Origin: Bacillota bacterium
Lineage (GTDB): Bacteria; Bacillota; Clostridia; Lachnospirales; Lachnospiraceae
Reading direction: 5' to 3'
DNA: 9,690 bases
Assembly: GCA_023458855.1 (NCBI GenBank)
Contig: JAEWWQ010000103.1
Span: 1-9,690 of the forward strand
Shown here: positions 5,054-9,690 of the stretch, piece by piece
How the letters are laid out: each line of letters opens with the position of its first letter
Position numbering within the stretch: position 1 is the stretch's first letter
Translations under genes and position numbers: made by a program
The notes under the pieces: model-generated
Seen by the model: only the letters and a program-made list of their open reading frames with translations
The model's database searches: none
Told to the model about the DNA's origin: nothing

Positions 5054-6676
5054 TCAAAACCCTTCACATTTTAAGTATTCTTCAATTTTATTGATATCCC
5101 ATATGTTATCCTGTGCTGCTACGATACAACTGCTCACAGCATTTGCATCATATAGAATCCCACTGTTTTCTGTCAGATGTCTTACCTCATATTCAACACC
5201 CATTGAGGGTCGATAGGGTCTATGAGATGTGATTGCCTCATAAACATCTGCAACTGCAAGTATCTTTGCTTCATCAATAATATCTTTCTCTTTTAGACCT
5301 CTGGGATATCCACTTCCGTCCAGCCTCTCATGGTGCTGATATGCTATTTCTGAAATTGGTAACGTAAAATTAATGCTTTTCAAAATATCATAGGTGATCT
5401 GAACATGTGTCTTCATGAATTCATATTCAATCTCATTCAATTTATCCGGCTTAGTTAAAATTTCAAAAGGGATACCGATCTTACCTATGTCATGTAACAG
5501 ACCAGCCATGAAAATCGCTTCTGTCTTCTTTTTATCCAGTCCCATATAAATTGCTATTTTGGCGGCCAGTATCGCCACTTTTCTCTGATGATCGGCTGTA
5601 TATAGATCCCGCTTTTCAATCAGACTCCCTAATGCAACCACCAACTTCCATATCTGTGCTTTTTGATTTTTCAACTGTTCATACGTAGTAGTCGTGTCCG
5701 TTATGCAGATCATAATCTCATGTTCATTCAGCATTTTGCTCTGTATATCATAATACCTTTTTGTTTTTTTCTCAAAATAGAAATCTATTATTTCTTCTTC
5801 CCCGCAGATTTTGGATAAGATATGCTGTATCATATCGCTCTTCATAAGATTCTTATCCGGAATGCCATCCGCCTGGCCTAACCTGTGAATCATAAGCTGC
5901 ATTGCTGAATTCATATCGACCACTGAATATTCATAGTCACCTTTCTTATTGGGAAAGGCCTCTTTTCTTAAAAGTAAGATTCCCTGATTCATAGTCGTAA
6001 ACAGAAAACGATACCGCATTTCTCTAAGCGACAATTCATTGCTTTTTATCCGTAAATCATTATTCAGGACACTAAGTCTTGCATTCAGTTCTGAGATATC
6101 CTGGTATGCACTTTCTAACTCTTTATAATTTTGCACGACTTCTTCATCTAATGCCTTTACATGCATCTTTCTCTCAATCATGTCATGGATTAAAATCACG
6201 AAATCATCTATAAATGCAATGACTTCTTCCAGCTTTTTTTGTGAGACCACGGGAATCTGCCTGATGGAGTCCCGGAACCCGGTATCAAATCCATATTTTT
6301 GCGCTTTTTTGCAAAGTGCTTCTTCCACTGGTTCTTCTGTCAGGAACTGGCTGACAATAATATGGGCCACTGTTTTTTCTCTTATCTTAATTGGTGCTTT
6401 ATACATTTCAAGACCATATGGACAGAGAAAAATACCATTTTCTTCACCAGTTTCAGACGCACAGGTGGAAATACATTGCTGACTTGACCTGCCGTCCTTT
6501 CTCATATAGTCTTTGCAAAAAGCTGACCAGTTTGATGCGACGAGTACGTTACCTTCCATATCACATAGCGTTATTGGAATGTGCACTGTCATGTATATTT
6601 GATTCATGAATTTATGGAGTAAATTCATGTCCAGTATTTCCTGTAACATCTGACTTGTAATTTTACTATTTCTCAT
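5054..6676 (-). CDS. PocR sensor-HD-GYP domain protein, likely cyclic-di-GMP phosphodiesterase
   Basis: From the ATG at 6676 (GAGGAG seven bases upstream) the protein has 540 residues. The frame stays open 31 more codons upstream into the XRE gene, but without a good start. Residues about 9-169 form a PocR sensory domain with cysteines at 54, 68, 72 and 85 and CPYGLEMYKAPI. A coiled coil (about 174-219) and a PAS-like segment (about 220-330) follow. The HD-GYP domain (about 345-515) has TADHQRKV, LHDIGKIGIP (His395, Asp396), KTH, HHERLDGSGYP (448-458) and ADVYEAITSHRPYR, so all metal ligands and the GYP motif are present. Such enzymes hydrolyse cyclic-di-GMP to pGpG or GMP; a few prefer other cyclic dinucleotides. 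No membrane segment is seen, so it is probably cytosolic. It follows the small XRE gene by 64 bases with no terminator between, so one operon is likely. The PocR ligand is unknown. Confidence 0.92.
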   Translation of the reverse strand: MRNSKITSQMLQEILDMNLLHKFMNQIYMTVHIPITLCDMEGNVLVASNWSAFCKDYMRKDGRSSQQCISTCASETGEENGIFLCPYGLEMYKAPIKIREKTVAHIIVSQFLTEEPVEEALCKKAQKYGFDTGFRDSIRQIPVVSQKKLEEVIAFIDDFVILIHDMIERKMHVKALDEEVVQNYKELESAYQDISELNARLSVLNNDLRIKSNELSLREMRYRFLFTTMNQGILLLRKEAFPNKKGDYEYSVVDMNSAMQLMIHRLGQADGIPDKNLMKSDMIQHILSKICGEEEIIDFYFEKKTKRYYDIQSKMLNEHEIMICITDTTTTYEQLKNQKAQIWKLVVALGSLIEKRDLYTADHQRKVAILAAKIAIYMGLDKKKTEAIFMAGLLHDIGKIGIPFEILTKPDKLNEIEYEFMKTHVQITYDILKSINFTLPISEIAYQHHERLDGSGYPRGLKEKDIIDEAKILAVADVYEAITSHRPYRPSMGVEYEVRHLTENSGILYDANAVSSCIVAAQDNIWDINKIEEYLKCEGF

Positions 6677-6740
6677 TCGTACGCTCCTCATTCCAAGATT
6701 CCTTGCCCATTTTCCAAAATCAGCGTTGCATGCGGAAGGA

Positions 6741-6929
6741 CTATTTCTCAAAAAATTTTGTCCATTCAAAACCTAATAAATTTGCAATCGCTTTTGCTTT
6801 TTCCGGTCTTGGATTAGCACTGTCATTTTCTATCATTCCTATAAATTGCCTTGTAACTCCTATTTCCTTGGCAATTTTGTCTTGCGTCATGCCATATTTT
6901 TCACGTGCTTCCCTAAACCAAATTCTCAA
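6741..6929 (-). CDS. Small Cro-like XRE helix-turn-helix protein
   Basis: This is a 62-residue protein made of almost nothing but one Cro/C1-type helix-turn-helix: (M)RIWFREAREKYGMTQ, then DKIAKEIGVTRQFIGMIEND, then ANPRPEKAKAIANLLGF and FFEK. I chose the TTG at 6929 because AGGGGG lies five bases upstream (6935-6940). A longer frame from the TTG at 6947 would add six residues and place the start inside that ribosome site. No ATG is available. The type is common in phages and integrative elements of Firmicutes. It is first in a likely operon with the PocR-HD-GYP gene and is divergent from a second XRE gene across three shared operator repeats. It is therefore probably one half of a two-repressor switch. 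Confidence 0.85.
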   Translation of the reverse strand: MRIWFREAREKYGMTQDKIAKEIGVTRQFIGMIENDSANPRPEKAKAIANLLGFEWTKFFEK

Positions 6930-7000
6930 GATATCCCCCTCTTTCAAAAATACCGATTGTCGCTTTTGCTCTGATTATGCGGTTTTTTAGTTCCAATTTC

Positions 7001-7029
7001 ATAATAGCAAATTTATTTTGCCGATTCAA
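7001..7029 (-). promoter_or_regulatory. Leftward promoter of the XRE/HD-GYP operon
   Basis: On the reverse strand TTGAAT (7024-7029), exactly 17 bases, and TATTAT (7001-7006) make a good promoter, with TGC before the -10 box. Operator copy 1 fills the spacer and ends inside the -10 box, so a bound repressor would exclude polymerase. The leader to the TTG at 6929 is about 65 bases. Confidence 0.65.
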
Positions 7030-7083
7030 TAGAAAAGGCAATTTATTTTTGCTATCGTAGTAAAGGCAAATTTAACTTGCTAT
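7004..7083. promoter_or_regulatory. Three-copy operator GGCAA-N7-TTGCTAT between divergent XRE genes
   Basis: The 19-base pattern GGCAA-N7-TTGCTAT occurs exactly three times: at 7004-7022 (reverse orientation), 7037-7055 (forward) and 7065-7083 (forward). Each contains the 15-base inverted repeat GCAA-N7-TTGC, with an AT-rich centre. Centres are 33 and 28 bases apart, close to three helical turns. The TAT of copy 1 forms the first half of the leftward -10 box, and the TAT of copy 3 does the same for the rightward -10 box. Copy 2 lies just upstream of both promoters. This reproduces the operator logic of phage CI/Cro regions. Which XRE protein binds, and in what order, cannot be read from the sequence. 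Confidence 0.75.
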
Positions 7084-7086
7084 AAT
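7078..7086 (+). promoter_or_regulatory. Rightward extended -10 promoter of the second XRE gene
   Basis: TGC-TATAAT (7078-7086) is an extended -10 element. The expected -35 position (7058-7063, TAGTAA) is poor, so the promoter may depend on the extended -10 or on an activator bound at operator copy 2. Transcription would begin near 7093, just before the AAAGGAG ribosome site, so the leader is very short. Confidence 0.55.
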
Positions 7087-7108
7087 AGTTATCAAAGGAG
7101 TGTTGCTT

Positions 7109-7546
7109 ATGTTGGGTGAAAGACTAAAAGAGATTCGCGAGTTAAAAAAACTAACGCAAAATGATGTTGCAAACTATCTAAAAATAAAAAGACAAACCTA
7201 TAGCGCGTATGAACGCAACAAAAGTCTGCCTGATGCTAACACGCTGAGTCTGCTTGCCACCTACTTCGCGGTCACTGCAGATTATTTGCTTGATCTTGAG
7301 ATTATTCAATATAAAGTTTGTGAACAAACTGCAGAGTACCATGTCATGTTAAGTGACAGCGAAAGAAGTGAAATACGTCAACAGGCCGAACACATAAAAA
7401 CTGCATTAATGGGTATTATCGGACTTGCCTACGATGGACAGATGGAAGATGAAGAGACATTAAAAAAAGTAATGCAGGCACTTGATGAGGGGCTGCAATT
7501 GGCAAAGCAGGAGGCAATGGAAAGATACGGGCAAAATATCTGGTGA
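7109..7546 (+). CDS. XRE family transcriptional regulator (CI-like partner)
   Basis: From the ATG at 7109 (AAAGGAG eight bases upstream) the protein has 145 residues. A GTG nine bases further upstream lies within the ribosome site and is rejected. Residues about 1-62 form a Cro/C1-type helix-turn-helix: LGERLKEIRELKKLTQNDVANYLKIKRQTYSAYERNKSLPD, then TLSLLATYFAVTADYLLD. The remaining 80 residues are mostly charged helix and probably serve dimerisation. There is no Ser-Lys LexA-type protease motif and no ImmR-type metalloprotease, so induction by RecA-driven self-cleavage is not expected. It is divergent from the small XRE/HD-GYP operon across three shared operators and is monocistronic. It probably represses the leftward operon and itself; the DNA target is inferred from position. 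Confidence 0.88.
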   Translation: MLGERLKEIRELKKLTQNDVANYLKIKRQTYSAYERNKSLPDANTLSLLATYFAVTADYLLDLEIIQYKVCEQTAEYHVMLSDSERSEIRQQAEHIKTALMGIIGLAYDGQMEDEETLKKVMQALDEGLQLAKQEAMERYGQNIW

Positions 7547-7559
7547 ATTACCAAAATGC

Positions 7560-7596
7560 AACAGTGGCAGAATCTAAAAATGATTCTGCCACTGTT
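7560..7596. terminator. Convergent terminator hairpin
   Basis: AACAGTGGCAGAATC (7560-7574) pairs perfectly over 15 bases with 7582-7596, with a 7-base loop. It lies between the ends of the XRE gene (13 bases before it) and lrgB (21 bases after it), so it can serve both. U-tracts are weak on both sides (AAATTG forward, GCATTTTG reverse), so termination strength is uncertain. Confidence 0.65.
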
Positions 7597-7617
7597 AAAT
7601 TGATATCCTATCATGAT

Positions 7618-8310
7618 TTAAATGAAATTGGCAAATACAGATGCGCCCACAACCGTTAATAATCCTGCTACTACAATGGATAAGCTGCTCATCGCTCCTT
7701 CAATTTCTCCCATTTCCATAGCCCTTGCAGTCCCGATCGCATGAGATGCCGAACCTATCGCTATCCCCTTTGCAATTGGTTCTTTTATATGAAACACTTT
7801 ACACACAGTTTCTGCTATTATGTTTCCCAGTACACCTGTAATGATAATCACTGTTACTGTTATTGTTACGATACCTCCCAATTCTTCTGAAACGCCCATA
7901 CCGATGGCTGTCGTAATTGATTTGGGCAATAAAGTGACATATTCCCGGTGTCTTAAATGAAATAGCAGAGAAAGTATAAATATGCAGATCAGGTTCGTAA
8001 ATACACCCGATATCAGCCCCGCCATAATTGCTTTCTTATTATCCTTTAGCAGTTCTAACTGTTCATACAGTGGAATGGCCAGGCATACTGTTGCGGGTGT
8101 TAAAAGATAGCTTAAATATTTTGCTCCTGCATTATAGCTGTTATAGTCTACACGAAAGACGAGAAGCGTTAAAATTACTGCAATAATTGAAATTAGCAGG
8201 GGATTGCACATCGCAAGTTTTGTTTTTTTCTTTAAGAACATACCAAGTTCATACGACAAAATACTGACTGCCACTCCGAAGAATGCCGAATCACACAGAA
8301 TCTCTTTCAT
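7618..8310 (-). CDS. lrgB: LrgB family membrane protein
   Basis: This 230-residue, very hydrophobic protein has about six to seven membrane segments and the LrgB/YohK signatures LLTPATVCLAIPLYEQ (69-84), LLPKSITTAIGMGVSEELGG (127-146) and GIAIGSASHAIGTARAMEMGEIEGAMSSL (182-210). With LrgA it forms a membrane system first described as an antiholin. In B. subtilis (PftAB) and S. mutans it acts in pyruvate transport, and the plant homologue PLGG1 carries glycolate and glycerate. A carboxylate-transport role is therefore a fair inference. Its ATG shares one base with the lrgA stop (TGATG), showing translational coupling in one operon. Confidence 0.93.
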   Translation of the reverse strand: MKEILCDSAFFGVAVSILSYELGMFLKKKTKLAMCNPLLISIIAVILTLLVFRVDYNSYNAGAKYLSYLLTPATVCLAIPLYEQLELLKDNKKAIMAGLISGVFTNLICIFILSLLFHLRHREYVTLLPKSITTAIGMGVSEELGGIVTITVTVIIITGVLGNIIAETVCKVFHIKEPIAKGIAIGSASHAIGTARAMEMGEIEGAMSSLSIVVAGLLTVVGASVFANFI

Positions 8311-8666
8311 CAGTCTTTCCTCTTTTCTTTCTCTATCACTATCTGGGTAACACTTCCCGTAACTGCCATTACCGCAATTGTCGATAGGATAGTAATTACT
8401 ATGACCGGAATAAAAATGGACTTCAATGCTGTCCAGGAATCCAATAACCCTACTGCAGCCGGAATAAACATCATCGGCATTATCTCAATCATGAATTTCC
8501 CTGTTTTCTGAACTGATTCTAACCGTATTCTTTTTGTCTTCAATGCACCCAGCATTAATATAAGTCCGTAAATACTAGCCGGTATCGGCAATGGAATCAG
8601 ATATTTTAGTACCTCTCCAAGAAAAGTAACTGCCAGTATGATTCCAAACTCTTTCATATATTTCAT
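8310..8666 (-). CDS. lrgA: LrgA/CidA family holin-like membrane protein
   Basis: From the ATG at 8666 the protein has 118 residues, the usual length. AGGAGG lies six bases upstream, while a longer frame to 8735 has no such site and would run through the likely transcript start region. Four membrane segments are visible at about 7-24, 28-42, 62-76 and 84-106, with the family motif LPLPIPASIYGLILML (24-39) and FIPAAVGLLD (67-76). The C-terminus is charged and cytosolic (VIEKEKRKD). It is the small partner of LrgB, encoded immediately upstream with a one-base overlap. No lytS/lytR two-component genes, the usual regulators of lrgAB, are seen; an AraC-type gene is divergent instead. Confidence 0.9.
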   Translation of the reverse strand: MKYMKEFGIILAVTFLGEVLKYLIPLPIPASIYGLILMLGALKTKRIRLESVQKTGKFMIEIMPMMFIPAAVGLLDSWTALKSIFIPVIVITILSTIAVMAVTGSVTQIVIEKEKRKD

Positions 8667-8689
8667 AGGTTTCCTCCTACTATAATCTC

Positions 8690-8718
8690 TTGTGTGGTTG
8701 ACAACATATGGGTATAAT
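8690..8718 (+). promoter_or_regulatory. Possible promoter of the AraC-type gene
   Basis: TTGTGT (8690-8695), 17 bases and TATAAT (8713-8718) form a candidate forward promoter with a leader of about 70 bases. A consensus TTGACA (8698-8703) overlaps it but has no good -10 at the right distance. It is back to back with the lrgA promoter, so the two transcripts would overlap at their starts. Confidence 0.4.
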
Positions 8719-8726
8719 AATATCAG

Positions 8727-8760
8727 CACTATCATAAATTTAATATATGTATAGTGACAA
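8727..8760 (-). promoter_or_regulatory. Probable lrgAB promoter with an overlapping inverted repeat
   Basis: On the reverse strand TTGTCA (8755-8760), 18 bases and TATGAT (8731-8736) form a promoter with a leader of about 58 bases. CACTAT (8727-8732) and ATAGTG (8751-8756) form an inverted repeat whose arms overlap the -10 and -35 boxes, as expected for an operator. Confidence 0.45.
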
Positions 8761-8794
8761 ATTATATAACAATATTAACATTTAGGAGCTTATT

Positions 8795-9679
8795 ATGTTG
8801 TCCGACCAATTGCACAAGACCAGTTTATATGAAAATGATGCTTTTCCTTTTGTAATGTTTACCATTAATTGTAAACAATGCATCCCCCCAGGACCAGGCT
8901 ACCATTATCTTCATTGGCATGAAGATCTGCAGTTTACGCTTGTTACAAAAGGAACTGTACGTATGCAGGTAAACGGTACCGAATATGATTTAAATACTGG
9001 TGATGCCATTTTTATCAATAGCGGACTTCTTCATATGACAAACCATATCAGTGCAGAAGGTGAATACATCAGTTTTAATTTCCCTGCCAGATTATTATCT
9101 TTTTTTCATGGAAGTCAGTTAGAAATGGATTATGTACTGCCTTTTACCAGCAATTATCGTTTTTCAGTCAGACTATTAAGTAATGCTATCCCCTGGGAAT
9201 GCGAAATTATAAACGGATTGTGGAATTTAAGGAACCTCTGCCTCTCCAGTAATGTTTATGGCAAAGATTATGAAATTGTAATCATGCTGACTGAAATATG
9301 GCTCTCATTTGTTAGAAATATTAAGGGTTCCCTGGAAAAAGCCTCTAGATCCTTTATCCGAAAACAGGAAAATTTACAGGCTATGCTTGCCTTTATTCAC
9401 AGCAACTACAGGAAAGATATTTCTTTGCCTGATATTGCACGGGTGGCGCATATCAGCAGCGGTGACTGCTGCCGTTGTTTTAAAAACACACTTCATATAA
9501 CTCCATATGAATACCTGATCAATTTCAGGATTCATAAAGGTGCTGATCTGCTGAAAGAAACCTCTTATTCTGTCACTACAATTGCAGGAATGGTCGGTTT
9601 CAATGACAGTAGTCACTTTATTCAGTTATTCAAACGGAAAATGAATGTCACTCCAAGTGTATATAAAAAAAAGAAATAA
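8795..9679 (+). CDS. AraC family transcriptional regulator with N-terminal cupin
   Basis: This complete 294-residue AraC-type regulator starts at an ATG with AGGAG six bases upstream. The N-terminal half is a cupin sensor domain: HYLHWHEDLQFTLVTKGTVRMQVNG (37-61), then LNTGDAIFINSGLLHMT (66-82). Its His38, His40 and His42 look able to bind a metal or ligand. A helical linker follows (about 125-185). The C-terminus holds the two AraC helix-turn-helices: LPDIARVAHISSGDCCRCFKN (211-231) and VTTIAGMVGFNDSSHFIQLFKRKMNVTPSVYKK (260-292). Many such proteins sense sugars or other small molecules. It is divergent from lrgAB with 128 bases between start codons, so control of lrgAB is the best guess. 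The stop is followed by GGGGCTGTCAA at the window edge, which may be the first arm of a terminator. Confidence 0.93.
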   Translation: MLSDQLHKTSLYENDAFPFVMFTINCKQCIPPGPGYHYLHWHEDLQFTLVTKGTVRMQVNGTEYDLNTGDAIFINSGLLHMTNHISAEGEYISFNFPARLLSFFHGSQLEMDYVLPFTSNYRFSVRLLSNAIPWECEIINGLWNLRNLCLSSNVYGKDYEIVIMLTEIWLSFVRNIKGSLEKASRSFIRKQENLQAMLAFIHSNYRKDISLPDIARVAHISSGDCCRCFKNTLHITPYEYLINFRIHKGADLLKETSYSVTTIAGMVGFNDSSHFIQLFKRKMNVTPSVYKKKK

Positions 9680-9690
9680 GGGGCTGTCAA

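Noticed and set aside
6677..6769. 31-residue N-terminal extension of the HD-GYP protein from a TTG at 6769
   Set aside because: It overlaps the end of the XRE gene and lacks a ribosome site. The ATG at 6676 has GAGGAG at seven bases and leaves the PocR domain intact.
6741..7546. Prophage or integrative element
   Set aside because: Only the regulator pair is phage-like. No integrase, excisionase, att-type direct repeats or structural genes are visible, and genes on both sides are ordinary chromosomal ones.
6741..7546. Toxin-antitoxin pair formed by the two XRE genes
   Set aside because: The genes are divergent, both encode helix-turn-helix regulators, and no toxin domain (RelE, HigB, HipA or Fic type) is adjacent.

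Overview
The window looks like ordinary chromosome of a low-GC, Gram-positive Clostridia, most likely a Lachnospiraceae. This is inferred from the AT-rich base use, strong AGGAGG-type ribosome sites, sigma-A-like promoters and the gene families present. No transposase, integrase, rRNA, tRNA or CRISPR array was seen.

Layout. Positions 1-336 (-) hold the 5' part of hpf, the ribosome hibernation factor, behind a good promoter. A gene-free stretch (337-880) carries two exact DnaA boxes plus near matches and the terminator of the next gene. Positions 881-2284 (-) encode a secreted cell-wall hydrolase with two SH3 domains and an NlpC/P60 domain; its leader carries WalR-type TGTAAC direct repeats. 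Divergent from it, 2634-3353 (+) is a short-chain reductase resembling YmfI, the EF-P 5-aminopentanone reductase. It converges on an Lrp/AsnC regulator (3364-3804, -). Next come an OhrR-type MarR peroxide sensor (3959-4402, -) and a stand-alone GyrI-like effector-binding protein (4475-4915, -).

The most unusual part is 5054-7546. A PocR-HD-GYP protein, a likely cyclic-di-GMP phosphodiesterase, lies downstream of a 62-residue Cro-like XRE protein. A second XRE regulator (7109-7546) is transcribed divergently. Between the two regulators are three copies of GGCAA-N7-TTGCTAT. The outer two are in mirror orientation, each running into the -10 box of one of the divergent promoters; the third lies between them. 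This is the architecture of a phage CI/Cro switch, here placed next to a second-messenger enzyme.

The right end carries lrgAB (7618-8666, -), membrane proteins of the holin-like/pyruvate-transport family, and a divergent AraC-type regulator (8795-9679, +) that probably controls them. Several starts were moved inward to ATG or TTG codons with proper Shine-Dalgarno spacing: OhrR, HD-GYP, both XRE proteins and LrgA.
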